NCBI RefSeq assembly: GCF_905171765.1
Contig: NC_053392.1
Location: 341,589,010 to 341,653,009, forward strand
Reading direction: 5' to 3'
From: Bufo bufo
Taxonomy: Eukaryota > Chordata > Amphibia > Anura > Bufonidae
DNA length: 64,000 bases
This document shows, in pieces, positions 9,476 through 19,537 of the stretch (positions are counted from its first letter, which is position 1; each line of letters begins with the position of its first letter). The notes beneath the pieces were generated by a model that saw only the letters and a program-made list of their open reading frames with translations, did no database searches and was not told the DNA's origin. A program made the translations under genes and the position numbers.

Positions 9476-12400
9476 CTAATCTGCACAAAGGATGGACAGG
9501 TCCTGTGGGATCCATGCCTGGTTCATTTTTATGAACGTCAGCTTGTCCACATTGGCTGTAGACAGGCGGCTGCGTTTGTCTGTAATGACGCCCCCTGCCG
9601 TGCTGAATACACGTTCAGACAAAACGCTGGCCGCCGGGCAGGCCAGCACCTCCAAGGCATAAAAGGCTAGCTCTGGCCACGTGGACAATTTGGAGACCCA
9701 GAAGTTGAATGGGGCCGAACCATCAGTCAGTACGTGGAGGGGTGTGCACAGGTACTGTTCCACCATGTTAGTGAAATGTTGCCTCCTGCTAACACGTTCC
9801 GTATCAGGTGGTGGTGCAGTTAGCTGTGGCGTGGTGACAAAACTTTTCCACATCTCTGCCATGCTAACCCTGCCCTCAGAGGAGCTGGCCGTGACACAGC
9901 TGCGTTGGCGACCTCTTGCTCCTCCTCTGCCTTCTCCTTGGGCTTCCACTGGTTCCCCTGTGACATTTGGGAATGCTCTCAGTAGCGCATCTACCAACGT
10001 GCGCTTGTACTCGCGCATCTTCCTATCACACTCCAGTTTAGGAAGTAAGGTGGGCACATTGTCTTTGTACCGGGGATCCAGCAGGGTGGCAACCCAGTAG
10101 TCCGCACACGTTAAAATGTGGGCAACTCTGCTGTCGTTGTGCAGGCACTGCAGCATGTAGTCGCTCATGTTTGCCAGGCTGCCCAGAGGTAAGGACAAGC
10201 TGTCATCTGTGGGAGGCGTATCGTCATCGTCCTGTGTTTCCCCCCAGCCACGCACTAGTGATGGGCCCGAGCTGCTTTGGGTGCCACCCCGCTGTGAACA
10301 TGCTTCATCCTCATCCTCCTCCACCTCCTCCTCATCCTCGTCCTCCTCGTCCTCCAGTAGTGGGTCCTGTCTGGCCACATTTGTACCTGGCCTCTGCTGT
10401 TGCAAAAAACCTCCCTCTGAGTCACTTCGAAGAGACTGGCCTGAAAGTGCTAAAAATGACCCCTCTTCCTCATCTTCCTCCTGGGCCACCTCCTCTTCCA
10501 TCATCGCCCTAAGTGTTTTCTCAAGGAGACATAGAAGTGGTATTGTAACGCTGATAACGGCGTCATCGCCACTGGCCATGTTGGTGGAGTACTCGAAACA
10601 GCGCAACAGGGCACACAGGTCTCGCATGGAGGCCCAGTCATTGGTGGTGAAGTGGTGCTGTTCCACAGTGCGACTGACCCGTGCATGCTGCAGCTGAAAA
10701 TCCACTATCGCCTGCTGCTGCTCGCACAGTCTGTCCAGCATGTGCAAGGTGGAGTTCCACCTGGTGGGCACGTCGCATATGAGGCGGTGACCGGGAAGGC
10801 CGAAGTTACGCTGTAGAGCAGACAGGCGAGCAGCGGCAGGGTGTGAACGCCGGAAGCGCGAACAGACGGCCCGCACTTTATGCAGCAGCTCTGACATGTC
10901 GGGGTAGTTGCGAATGAACTTCTGCACCACCCAATTCAGCACATGCGCCAGGCAAGGGATGTGCGTCAAACCGGCTAGTCCCAGAGCTGCAACGAGATTT
11001 CGCCCATTATCGCACACCACCAGGCCGGGCTTGAGGCTCACCAGCAGCAACCACTCGTCGGTCTGTTGTTCTATACCCCGCCACAACTCCTGTGCGGTGT
11101 GGGGCCTGTCCCCCAAACATATGAGTTTCACAACGGCCTGCTGACGTTTACCCCGGGCTGTGCTGAAGTTGGTGGGGAAGGTGTGTGGCTGACTGGATGA
11201 GCAGGTGGAAGAAGAGGAGGAGGAAGCTAAGTAGGAGAAGGAGGAGACAGGAGGCAAAGAATGTTGCCCTGCGATCCTTGGCGGCGGAAGGACGTGCGCC
11301 AAACAGCTCTCCGCCTGGGGCCCAGCCGCCACTACATTTACCCAGTGTGCAGTTAGGGAGATATAGCGTCCCTGGCCATGCTTACTGGTCCACGTATCTG
11401 TGGTTAGGTGGACATTGCCACAGATGGCGTTGCGCAGTGCACACTTGATTTTATCGGACACTTGGTTGTGCAGGGAAGGCACGGCTCTCTTGGAGAAGTA
11501 GTGGCGGCTGGGAACAACATACTGTGGGACAGCAAGCGACATGAGCTGTTTGAAGCTGTCTGTGTCCACCAGCCTAAATGACAGCATTTCATAGGCCAGT
11601 AGTTTAGAAATGCTGGCATTCAGGGCCAGGGATCGAGGGTGGCTAGGTGGGAATTTACGCTTTCTCTCAAATGTTTGTGAGATGGAGAGCTGAACGCTGC
11701 CCTGTGACATGGTTGAGATGCTTGGTGACGCAGGTGGTGGTGTTAGTGGTACATCCCATGTTTGCTGGGCGGCAGGTGCCAACGTTCCTCCAGAGGCGGA
11801 GGAAGAGGCCGAGGCGGCAGCAGCAGAAGAGGCCGAGGCGGCAGCAGCAGAAGAGGTAGCAGGGGGAGCCTGAGTGACTTCCTTGTTTTTAAGGTGTTTA
11901 CTCCACTGCAGTTCATGCTTTGCATGCAGGTGCCTGGTCATGCAGGTTGTGCTAAGGTTCAGAACGTTAATGCCTCGCTTCAGGCTCTGATGGCACAGCG
12001 TGCAAACCACTCGGGTCTTGTCGTAAGCACATTGTTTGAAGAAGTGCCATGCCAGGGAACTCCTTGAAGCTGCCTTTGGGGTGCTCGGTCCCAAATGGCG
12101 GCGGTCAGTAGCGGGCGGAGTCTCTTGGCGGCGGGTGTTCTGATTTTGCCCACTGCTCCCTCTTTTGCTACGCTGTTGGCTCGGTCTCACCACTGCCTCT
12201 TCCTCCGAACTCTGAAAGTCAGTGGCACGACCTTCATTCCATGTGGGGTCTAGGATCTCATCGTCCCCTGCATCGTCTTCCACCCAGTCTTGACCCCTGA
12301 CCTCCTGTTCAGTCTGCACACTGCAGAAAGACGCAGCAGTTGGCACCTGTGTTTCGTCATCATCAGAGACGTGCTGAGGTGGTATTCCCATTTCCTCATC

Positions 12401-12898
12401 ATCAGGAAACATAAGTGGTTGTGCGTTAGTGCATTCTATCTCTTCCACCCCTGGGGAAGGGCTAGGTGGATGCCCTTGGGAAACTCTGGCAGCAGAGTCT
12501 TCAAACAGCATAAGAGACTGCTGCATAACTTGAGGCTCAGACAGTTTCCCTGATATGCATGGGGGTGATGTGACAGACTGGTGGGCTTGGTTTTCATACG
12601 CCATCTGTGCACTTTCTGCAGAAGACTGGGTGGGAGATAATGTGAACGTGCTGGATGCACTGTCGGCCACCCAATTGACTAATGCCTGTACCTGCTCAGG
12701 CCTTACCATCCTTAGAACGGCATTGGGCCCCACCAAATATCCCTGTAAATTCTGGCGGCTACTGGGACCTGAGGTAGTTGGTACACTAGGACGTGTGGCT
12801 GTGGCAGAACGGCCACGTCCTCTCCCAGCACCAGAGGGTCCACTAACACCACCATGACCATGTCCACGTCCGCGTCCCTTACTAGATGTTTTCCTCAT
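9476..12898 (-). CDS. hAT transposase with BED zinc finger, apparently intact (1,140 aa)
   Basis: The product would act in the nucleus, binding the TTCGGG-rich element ends and performing cut-and-paste transposition. Seen in the protein: an RG-rich N-terminus; an acidic stretch around 150-240; a BED finger with C299, C302, H323 and H328; and a Ser/Ala-rich linker. The RNase H-like core has D501 in TTDTWTS, D630 in VVCDNGRN, the hAT CxxH at C649-H652 and TRWNS at 711-715. A D/E-rich insert spans about 799-865. The C-terminal hAT dimerisation block is ACPAASVLSERVFSTAGG, with probable third catalytic residue E1095. It is longer than many hAT transposases because of Ser-rich and acidic inserts. 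The start is the first ATG, and copies A2 and A3 share it. No frameshift or stop is present. Activity is not proven. Confidence 0.93.
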   Translation of the reverse strand: MRKTSSKGRGRGHGHGGVSGPSGAGRGRGRSATATRPSVPTTSGPSSRQNLQGYLVGPNAVLRMVRPEQVQALVNWVADSASSTFTLSPTQSSAESAQMAYENQAHQSVTSPPCISGKLSEPQVMQQSLMLFEDSAARVSQGHPPSPSPGVEEIECTNAQPLMFPDDEEMGIPPQHVSDDDETQVPTAASFCSVQTEQEVRGQDWVEDDAGDDEILDPTWNEGRATDFQSSEEEAVVRPSQQRSKRGSSGQNQNTRRQETPPATDRRHLGPSTPKAASRSSLAWHFFKQCAYDKTRVVCTLCHQSLKRGINVLNLSTTCMTRHLHAKHELQWSKHLKNKEVTQAPPATSSAAAASASSAAAASASSSASGGTLAPAAQQTWDVPLTPPPASPSISTMSQGSVQLSISQTFERKRKFPPSHPRSLALNASISKLLAYEMLSFRLVDTDSFKQLMSLAVPQYVVPSRHYFSKRAVPSLHNQVSDKIKCALRNAICGNVHLTTDTWTSKHGQGRYISLTAHWVNVVAAGPQAESCLAHVLPPPRIAGQHSLPPVSSFSYLASSSSSSTCSSSQPHTFPTNFSTARGKRQQAVVKLICLGDRPHTAQELWRGIEQQTDEWLLLVSLKPGLVVCDNGRNLVAALGLAGLTHIPCLAHVLNWVVQKFIRNYPDMSELLHKVRAVCSRFRRSHPAAARLSALQRNFGLPGHRLICDVPTRWNSTLHMLDRLCEQQQAIVDFQLQHARVSRTVEQHHFTTNDWASMRDLCALLRCFEYSTNMASGDDAVISVTIPLLCLLEKTLRAMMEEEVAQEEDEEEGSFLALSGQSLRSDSEGGFLQQQRPGTNVARQDPLLEDEEDEDEEEVEEDEDEACSQRGGTQSSSGPSLVRGWGETQDDDDTPPTDDSLSLPLGSLANMSDYMLQCLHNDSRVAHILTCADYWVATLLDPRYKDNVPTLLPKLECDRKMREYKRTLVDALLRAFPNVTGEPVEAQGEGRGGARGRQRSCVTASSSEGRVSMAEMWKSFVTTPQLTAPPPDTERVSRRQHFTNMVEQYLCTPLHVLTDGSAPFNFWVSKLSTWPELAFYALEVLACPAASVLSERVFSTAGGVITDKRSRLSTANVDKLTFIKMNQAWIPQDLSILCAD

Positions 12899-13039
12899 TG
12901 TTCCCGTTCACCACAATAAGAAAAATATTATTCAGGCCAATGTATTGAATTAAAATTCAGGCCTTTTTTTACAGACACCTAACACTGTCTGGCTATCTAT
13001 TTAGGTACCGTATTACACTAATACAGGCACATCCGTAAT
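12899..13039. other. Leader region upstream of the A1 transposase
   Basis: This AT-rich segment of about 140 bp precedes the transposase ATG and is shared with copy A2 (48212-48350). It probably belongs to the 5' untranslated or promoter region, but I see no clear TATA box that would fix a start site. Confidence 0.4.
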
Positions 13040-13830
13040 GACAGATTTAGCTGAATATAAATGTGAGGCCTATTTTTTAGGCGCTGTGTGACAGGTATAC
13101 GTTTAATCACAGAATTAGACTTGTATCTGCACTGTAGCGTGTGTGTTAAGTTTTTCAGAATGACACTATCAGCACCTTGAATCTAATATACCCTTTTTGG
13201 GATAGATTTAAAGTAGGCTTGATATAGCAGAAACTACTAATTTTGAGAATGGCAAATTTGGGAATAGTTTTTCAACCCAGAACAAAAACTGTGCTTTTAC
13301 GGTCACTACAAATAATTTGACCAGCTAAAAAAGTACTGATTTGGAGGAATATAAATGTCAGGCCTATTTTTTAGGCGCTGTGTGACAGGTATACCTTTAA
13401 TCACAGAATTAGACTTGTATCTGCACTGTAGCGTGTGTGTTAAGTTTTTCAGAATGACACTATCAGCACCTTGAATCTAATATACCCCTTTTGGGATAGA
13501 TTTAAAGTAGGCCTGATATAGCAGAAACTACTAATTTTGAGAATGGCAAATTTGGGAATAGTTTTTCAACCCAGAACAAAAAATGTGCTTTTACGGTCAC
13601 TACAAATATTTTGACCAGCTAAAACAGTACTGATTTGGAGGAATCTAAATGTCAGGGCTATTTTTTAGGCGCTGTGTGACAGGTATACCTTTAATCACAG
13701 AATTAGACTTGTATCTGCACTGTAGCGTGTGTGTTAAGTTTTTCAGAATGACACTATCAGCACCTTGAATCTAATATACCCTTTTTGGGATAGATTTAAA
13801 GTAGGCCTGATATAGCAGAAACTACTGACA
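13040..13830. repeat. 296-bp tandem repeat, about 3 units, in hAT A1
   Basis: The landmark CTATTTTTTAGGCGCTG recurs near 13064, 13360 and 13656, a 296-bp spacing. Other landmarks are CACCTTGAATCTAATATACC and TTTCAACCCAGAACAAAA. The same unit, with scattered substitutions, makes up the roughly 48-unit array in copy A2. Confidence 0.93.
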
Positions 13831-14215
13831 GGCTCAACTTGCCCCTGATGTAGTATATGGCCTAAAAATAACCACACTATTGATGGTTAAATGCACTTGG
13901 GTGACACAGGCTCAGCTTGCACCTGATGTAGTATATGGCCAAAAAATAACCACACTATTGATGGTTAAATGCACTTGATGAAAGCTTGACCCTGATGTAG
14001 GATATAGCAAAAAATAACCACACTATTGATGGTTAAATGCACTTGGGTGACACAGGCTCAGCCTGCACCTGATGTAGGATATGGCCAAAAAATAACCACA
14101 CTATTGATGGTTAAATGCACTTGGGTGACACAGGCTCAGCCTGCAGCTGATGTAGGATATAGCAAAAAATAACCACACTATTGATGGTTAAATGCACTTG
14201 GTGGTAGCTTGTGCT
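13831..14215. repeat. ~77-bp tandem array (about 5 units) in hAT A1
   Basis: The core AACCACACTATTGATGGTTA recurs about every 70-80 bp, alternating with GACACAGGCTCAGCYTGC and CTGATGTAG segments. Copy A2 keeps only one core (62731-62750), so the array differs in length between copies. Confidence 0.88.
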
Positions 14216-14703
14216 GGCGCACCACAAGCCACAAAATGGCCGCCGATCACCCCAGAAAAAAGTGATATAAAAACGCTCTGGGCAGCCTAAAAAAAGTGAG
14301 CAATTCAATATCAGCACTTCAATGATCCACAGCTGGAGATCGATCACTGAATTAAGTCTTTTGGAGGAGTTAATCTGCCTAATCTCGCCCTAACGTCGCA
14401 GCAGCAACCTCTCCCTACGCTTGAATCAGCAGAGTGACGTGCAGCGCTACGTGACCCAAGCTTATATAGAGGCTGGGTCACATGCTGCACTGGCCAATCA
14501 CAGCCATGCCAATAGTAGGCAAGGCTGTGATGGCCTCTTGGGGCAAGTAGTATGACGCTTGTTGATTGGCTGCTTTGCAGCCTTTCAAAAAGCGCCAAGA
14601 AAGCGCCGAACACCGAACCTGAACCCAGACTTTTACGAAAATGTTCGGGTTCGGGTCCGTGTCACGGACACCCCAAAATTCAGTTCGGGTTCGCTTATCC
14701 CTA

Positions 14704-14860
14704 GTTATAACGGAATGCCCATACAGAATGCAAAATGGAAGCCTTTAAAAGGCATTCCATTTGCTTTCCATCCTAGTAGAAGTCTATGGGAAAGCATAAC
14801 AGATCCGTCTGGGTCCCGTTATACAAGATGAAAAACAAAGTCCTGTAGACAGGACCCAGA
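14704..14860 (+). repeat. Continuation of the interspersed repeat interrupted by hAT A1
   Basis: This follows the right TSD and continues the sequence type seen at 8245-8305. It contains GAATGCC...GGCATTC and GTCCTGT...ACAGGAC self-complementary pieces and passes into the G-rich minisatellite at about 14875. No gene is present. Confidence 0.4.
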
Positions 14861-14874
14861 CGCAGTGGTGTGCC

Positions 14875-15939
14875 TGAAATACTGTGGGTTACTGTGTGGG
14901 GGCAAATTATTATGGGAGGGATTACTATGTGGGGGGCAAATTACTATATGGGGCAATATGGGGGGAAATACTGTGTGGGGCAAATTACTATATGGGGCAG
15001 TGTGGGGGCAACTACTGTGTGGGGCAGTGTGGGGGAAACTACTGTGTGGGGGCAGTGGGGGGGAAACTACTGTATGGGGACAGTGTGGGGGAAACTACTG
15101 TATGGGGACAGTGTGGGGGACACTACTGTGTGGGGTAAGTGTGTGGGAAACTACTGTGTGGGGGCAGTGTGGGGGAAACTACTGCGTGGGGGCAGTGGGG
15201 GGGAACTACTGTATGGGGCAGTGTGGGGGGAAATACTGTATGGGGCAGTGTGGGGGAAACTTCTTTTTGGAGGCAGTGTGGGGGACACTCCTGTGTGGGG
15301 GCAGTGTGAGGGAAACTACTGTGAGGGGGGCAGTGTGGGGGAAACTACTGTGTAGGGGGCAGTGTGGGGAAAACTACTGTGTAGGGGGCAGTGTGGGGGA
15401 AACTATTGTGTGGGGGCAGTCTGGGAGAAACTACTGTATGGGGATAGTGTGGGGGAAACTACTGTGTGGGAACAGTGTGGTGGACACTACTGTGTGGGGG
15501 GCAGTGTGGGGAAAACTACTGTGTGGGGGAAACTATTGTGTGGGGGCAGTCTGGGAGAAACTACTGTATGGGGGCAGTGTGGGGGAAACTACTGTGTGGG
15601 GGGAAACTACTGTGTGGGGGCAGTGTGGAAGAAACTACTGTGTGGGGGGCAGTGTGGGGGACACGACTTGGTGAGGGCAGTGTGGGGGACACTACTGTGT
15701 GGGGGAAATTACTATGTGGGGGAAATTACTATGTGGGCGCAGTGTGAAGGAAATTACTGTGTGGGGGCAGTGTTGGGTAAACTATTGTGTGGGGTCAGCG
15801 TGGGGGAAACTACTGTATGGGGCAGTGTGGGGGGCACTGCTGTGTGTGGGCAGTGTGGGGGAAATTACTGTATCGGGGAAATTACTGTATGGGGCAGTGT
15901 GGGGGAAATTACTGTATGGGGCAGTGTGGGGGAAATTAC
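14875..15939 (+). repeat. G-rich minisatellite, left block
   Basis: Irregular units of about 25-31 bp consist of GGAAACTACTGTGTGGGG-type segments and GGCAGTGTGGG. G runs of 4-6 recur every 10-15 bases on the plus strand, so G-quadruplex formation is plausible. Forward frames stay open and read as Trp/Gly-rich repeats; they are not genes. The array is cut at 15939 by an LTR element and resumes at 20531. Confidence 0.93.
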
Positions 15940-16910
15940 TGCAGCGTACTCAAGTTAGGTGTATAAATGTTCCTGGGTGTTGTAGTGCAATAGACACTAA
16001 CCTGAGACGACTGACTCTCTGCAAGGGCAGGTGATGATGAGAAATGTTCGTGACGCCAGTGCCAATTAAACGGTGGCACGCCGTTTGCTGATAGCAGGAA
16101 TAATTGAGGAACCACGTGATGTTAAAGCAGAACTCAAACTTTAGTAGTCATCATATAGGGACAATAACGGAAACGCAGTTCCTTTGCAGACAGCTGGTTA
16201 CATTACATTTGATGCAGGCAATATATATATAGCAAGGTGACTTCAGAGTGTTAAACACAGGACTTGTAGTACAGGAGCTTGCACTCTATTCCTGACTGAT
16301 CCTGGAACATATAAACTCTTCTCCAAGGTCCAATGCCCTAGCTCTGGCGTATATCCTTGGTTTTATCTTTATCAAGTACCTCCTCTGTTGTCTTGAGTAC
16401 CTCTTGCTTTCCGTGACATGCCTCTGTCTCTCTCTCAGCTTCCTCAGACTCTAGAAACTTCTGAACTCTGGAAACTTCTGAACTCCCAGGCTGTTTAACA
16501 GTGGTCTTCCTGCTTCTGCATATATAAGTTCAGGAGGGGAACCTTCTCCTTGGATCTGGAACCCGGTTACAGGGACTGCAATACCCTCTCCTGGTCCGCA
16601 GGCTTCAGGCCTGGACTTGTCTCTGACATAGTCTGATCTCTAACACAGACTAAATCCTCCTTTTCTCTCCCTGACTGGGCCTTATATAACCTAGGGCTCC
16701 CTAGCTCCCTCTAGTGACTAAGAGCTGGAATGACACCCCTAGCAGGCCTGTACATGCAAGTTTCACAGTAACAGGGAAATACATAGCATTACATTACATG
16801 ACATTTTATAAAGATGACATATACCAACTTCCCCATAAATAAGGGGGGACGACAGCACACCAAGTGACCCTTTTGAAGTGACGGGCATTACAGTCCCCGT
16901 ACACTACATA
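15940..16910 (-). repeat. 3' LTR of the cold-shock-domain element
   Basis: The plus strand reads TGCAGCGTAC...GTACACTACA. Compared with 19566-20530 I see a one-base indel near the GTACAGGAGCTTGC segment, an ATTAC-type 5-bp indel near 16790, and two substitutions near 16876, so the LTRs are well above 99% identical by eye. The motif TGTTCGTGACGCCA occurs inside at about 16045-16058. Confidence 0.95.
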
Positions 16911-17701
16911 CCCCACTGCTTTAAGCTGAGTACGACCTCGTACTCCATCAGGGCTCGCCCAACTGGAATCTCTACCTGAAACAGAAAAAAGAGACATGCA
17001 GGCATACATATATGCAATTCATCTGCATTTACATTCATATCAGGTCCAATTGGCAAAGGTGAAGGGTGGTGACAAGGGGCGTCGTTCTCTTCTCCTCAGG
17101 ATAGTGAATGGAACTGGGGCGCTGACCTGGCACAGCGTAACATTATAACCAGGATAGTCCATGACAATGAATAAGTCCATAATAGAACAGCAAAATAGAT
17201 AAAACAGTATAAAAGTTCTTGGAGGCTCAAAGAACAAACATGAGTTCGTACCCAGGTTACTTTCCTATTAAATCACAGAGGCTCTCATGCGGTGGAGTCC
17301 ATCTCTGGGCACATTTCCTTTTAAAAGAGCAAAAATCTCAGAGGCTCAGGTTCTTTTGAGTCTGTCTCCGGGCACGGTTCCTTAGTATCAAGTTGCACAA
17401 TAAAATTGTAGAATATAAAACAAGTGCTGTAATACCCCTGATCAACCTGAAAAGGGGGTTAAGGGTAAAAGGTACAACTCAGGAACAGGCACAACTTGGC
17501 GTGGGATAGCAAAAGCAGGCAGGAGGTCCTGGAAACAAACGTAGTTTTGTTGACTTTATTACTTCAGTGGTCAACACCTACCACTGAGCCGTGGATAAAC
17601 TGGCAGCAGCAACAAACGACCAGGAAACATAGGACTCCTGTCCTGGAAGGGTTAATAACATCATTCTTTGGTGAAATAAATCAAAGGCCTAGCAGGCTGA
17701 T
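16911..17701 (-). other. 3' non-coding part of the LTR element interior
   Basis: About 790 bp lie between the last coding-like frame and the 3' LTR. No conserved protein segment is visible on either strand. It ends, in element orientation, with the weak purine-rich stretch before the LTR. Its length suggests internal deletion or a long 3' untranslated region. Confidence 0.5.
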
Positions 17702-17908
17702 TCATAGGGGTATGTCATCATTACCCGGCTCTGCTGGCAAATACGGCCTGTAGTAGTCCTCTACAGGACGATGGGCCCACATAACGGTGTTAGGGGGCAG
17801 CTGCAAGGTAAAGGGGCCCCATGGGCCTAGGGGTAAACCCTTGGGTGGACCGTACTGGTCCCGGCATGATAATTGTGGGATGTAAGACAGTTGGTACCGC
17901 CGCCGCAA
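17702..17908 (-). CDS. Pro-rich C-terminal frame in the LTR element (possible frameshifted tail)
   Basis: A 68-codon open frame, shifted +1 relative to the upstream frame and overlapping it by about 120 bp. Its residues (for example GPPKGLPLGPWGPF and VEDYYRPYLPAEPG) look more protein-like than a random shadow, so it may be the true C-terminus after a frame change. No family is recognised. It could equally be an overlapping non-coding frame. Confidence 0.35.
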   Translation of the reverse strand: MRRRYQLSYIPQLSCRDQYGPPKGLPLGPWGPFTLQLPPNTVMWAHRPVEDYYRPYLPAEPGNDDIPL

Positions 17909-18434
17909 GCGGTCCGGTGGGCTCGGTGCAGCAACTCACAGGAATAACGGGTCTTCCTTGGGGCCTTGACGGAGCAACATTAGCAGACGGTGGTTTACGG
18001 GTGGTGACAGGCACCCTTACCTCGTCCTTCTTTGGCGGCGTCTGGATCCTGGCGGTCGCGATCTTGCGCAGCTCCCGCAACTTCTCCTCCAGCCGGACAA
18101 TCTGTTCACCGATGCTCTCCGTGTCAGAGTCGCTGTCATCTGCTAGCGCCGCCGGCGCAGGTACAGTCAACGATGGCGCGGACTCGGCCTCTGCAGGTTC
18201 TGGTGATGCATCGGGTCTCCGACCCCTCCGGATGTTCTCAAAGGTATTGCGAAGTCCTTTTAAGTTTTCCATATCTTGTATGGTCTTCTCCCGACGAGGC
18301 AGCTCGGGGGAAGGATAGGGGCTCACCCATTTTTCCAACACGGTTGGCTGCCAGAAGACGTTAGGCCCAAAGAAGGAGCTCCGCTCCTGGAAGGCGTGAT
18401 GGGCCGGCTCTGGAGAGCGTTCCGGTTCCCGCTT
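17790..18434 (-). CDS. Continuation of the cold-shock-domain protein after an in-frame TGA (LTR element)
   Basis: This frame is continuous with 18435-19058: the only interruption is the TGA at 18435-18437, after which it stays open for about 214 codons. It begins with Glu/Pro-rich sequence; the first ATG is at 18341. It contains a heptad-like segment, GEQIVRLEEKLRELRKIATA, preceded by an acidic Ser/Asp run and followed by a Pro-rich tail. The coiled coil could support oligomerisation, as in some Gag proteins, but no capsid or zinc-knuckle motif is visible. Either the TGA is a recent mutation (CGA to TGA is plausible), it is read through, or this is a separate downstream product. Confidence 0.5.
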   Translation of the reverse strand, partial: KREPERSPEPAHHAFQERSSFFGPNVFWQPTVLEKWVSPYPSPELPRREKTIQDMENLKGLRNTFENIRRGRRPDASPEPAEAESAPSLTVPAPAALADDSDSDTESIGEQIVRLEEKLRELRKIATARIQTPPKKDEVRVPVTTRKPPSANVAPSRPQGRPVIPVSCCTEPTGPLAAAVPTVLHPTIIMPGPVRSTQGFTPRPMGPLYLAAAP

Positions 18435-19058
18435 TCAGCCAGAGTAGTCTTCTTCTTCTGCCTCCCAGTCCTCAGGTTCTCGCTTGGGACGGGTCACAGC
18501 AGTTGCATAAGGGCCTCTCAGGCTCTCGGCAGGGGTGAACTCCACTTCCTCTCCCTCGCGGAGGCTGTGCTGATAGGAAGGGAGGTAGTCTCTCTTGACA
18601 GATCTTCTGTTAACATATAGGTCTCTGCCAGTCAGGTAATCTTGTATGAACCCGTAGCCACGGGCTTTGTCAAAGGACACCACCAACCCCTTTCTCCTTT
18701 CTAGGCGGGGTTGGGTGTTGGTGTGTCGTTCATGGATAGTCTTGGTCAATTCCTCATAATAGATTTTAGTCTTTGTATTCCGCTTTATAGCGGCCTCCCG
18801 GATCTCTGCCATTAGTGAGGACCACTTGAAAGAGGGCTGAAAGAAGTCTCTCCAAGAGCCATAGAAGGGCTCTGGTTCTTTCTCCCGTGGCGGGCAGGCG
18901 GGTTTCTCCGGTCCCGGAGAGTAGGCCGGTGGAGCCTCTTCTGGCTCTACACCAATATCATTCATTTTTGGTATTTCAGGCGCGGACGTTGCAGCAAAGC
19001 GGTGCTCACTTATCCAACATGCTCGATCCTTCTCTGGAGAGCGATAGGGTGGTGCCAA
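18435..19058 (-). CDS. Cold-shock-domain protein encoded by an LTR retrotransposon
   Basis: The open frame has 207 codons. It has no ATG at its upstream edge; the first in-frame ATG is at 18965 (A at -3), or it is entered by a +1 shift from the upstream frame (19006-19278). Residue numbers here count from 19058. A PPAY motif (43-46) matches the PPxY late-domain consensus that binds NEDD4-type WW domains. Residues 121-191 (about 18486-18698) resemble a Y-box-type cold-shock domain: the RNP1-like KARGYGFIQD, the RNP2-like DLYVNR, then SLREGEEVEF and the terminal AVTRP. Cold-shock domains bind single-stranded RNA or DNA, so a role in packaging or chaperoning element RNA is inferred. An acidic tail precedes the TGA. 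Confidence 0.72.
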   Translation of the reverse strand: MAPPYRSPEKDRACWISEHRFAATSAPEIPKMNDIGVEPEEAPPAYSPGPEKPACPPREKEPEPFYGSWRDFFQPSFKWSSLMAEIREAAIKRNTKTKIYYEELTKTIHERHTNTQPRLERRKGLVVSFDKARGYGFIQDYLTGRDLYVNRRSVKRDYLPSYQHSLREGEEVEFTPAESLRGPYATAVTRPKREPEDWEAEEEDYSG

Positions 19059-19278
19059 TAAGATCAGCCAGCTCCTCCCCTTGCACTGGGAGGCCGCCCC
19101 CCAGGTATTCCAGTATATGGAAGGCGGAGTCCATGCTGGCCGACATGCAAATGTCCAGATAAGCAGTGGCGCCTGACCTTGAACTCCTTCCCGCTATTTC
19201 CTCAGAAAGGCGCCAATTTTTCCCGCCTTTTCGGGATGAAGATGACGCGGCAGCTATTTCAGTAGCCTCAGCGGCCAT
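19006..19278 (-). CDS. N-terminal frame of the LTR element (90 codons)
   Basis: The frame starts at the ATG at 19276-19278 in a strong context (A at -3, G at +4: AAGATGG), the best start in the interior. It begins MAAEATEIAAASSSSRKGG and ends ...LADLIGTTLSLSREGSSMLDK before a TGA at 19006-19008. It overlaps the cold-shock frame by about 50 bp, and passing into it needs a +1 shift. No domain is recognised. It may be the N-terminus of one protein whose frame was broken by an indel, or of one expressed by frameshifting. Confidence 0.5.
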   Translation of the reverse strand: MAAEATEIAAASSSSRKGGKNWRLSEEIAGRSSRSGATAYLDICMSASMDSAFHILEYLGGGLPVQGEELADLIGTTLSLSREGSSMLDK

Positions 19279-19537
19279 CTTTGGGTATAAACGCTGTCTA
19301 TTCACTGACAGCAAGCAGGATGATGAAAAGTCCATAAAACCACACTCCAATGTGGCGATTTTCTTCCTCTTGATAGCGCAACACTGCATAGCGCTTTTTA
19401 GAGATTTTAGGAACACTTTGGGTAGGATTTTCAGTCCACAAAGTCCACTTTAAATAAAACAGGCAATTTGTCACTTTGGTCACAGGGCAACTGTATAAGG
19501 TACAAAGTTCACGCTTCTTGCACTAGAAAGCGTGCGT

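Larger units (their letters stand above)
8306..14703 (-). mobile_element. Complete hAT transposon, copy A1 (6.4 kb) with intact transposase
   Basis: The ends are TAGAGTTGAGCAAAC at 8306 and, reverse-complemented from 14703, TAGGGATAAGCGAAC. The 8-bp TSD GTTATAAC is at 8298-8305 and 14704-14711. Order along the plus strand: TTCGGG-rich end, 141-bp tandem array, transposase gene on the minus strand, about three 296-bp tandem units, a ~77-bp tandem array, and a TTCGGG-rich end. The TSD length, imperfect TIRs, subterminal motifs and transposase all agree with the hAT superfamily. With an open transposase frame and both ends present, it is structurally a candidate autonomous element. Confidence 0.95.

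Noticed and set aside
10167..10697. Plus-strand Ser-rich frame opposite the hAT transposase
   Set aside because: It is the antisense shadow of the Glu/Asp-rich coding segment (GAG/GAA read as CTC/TTC); no independent evidence.
9476..12898. Domesticated host gene of the ZBED type
   Set aside because: The frame sits inside an element with intact TIRs, subterminal motifs and a TSD, and has close broken copies in the same window, so it is a mobile transposase rather than a domesticated gene.
14865..16034. Long plus-strand Trp/Gly-rich open frames (up to 269 codons), also at 20500-22348
   Set aside because: They are read-outs of a G-rich minisatellite open in several frames at once, with unit lengths that are not multiples of three; no gene signals.
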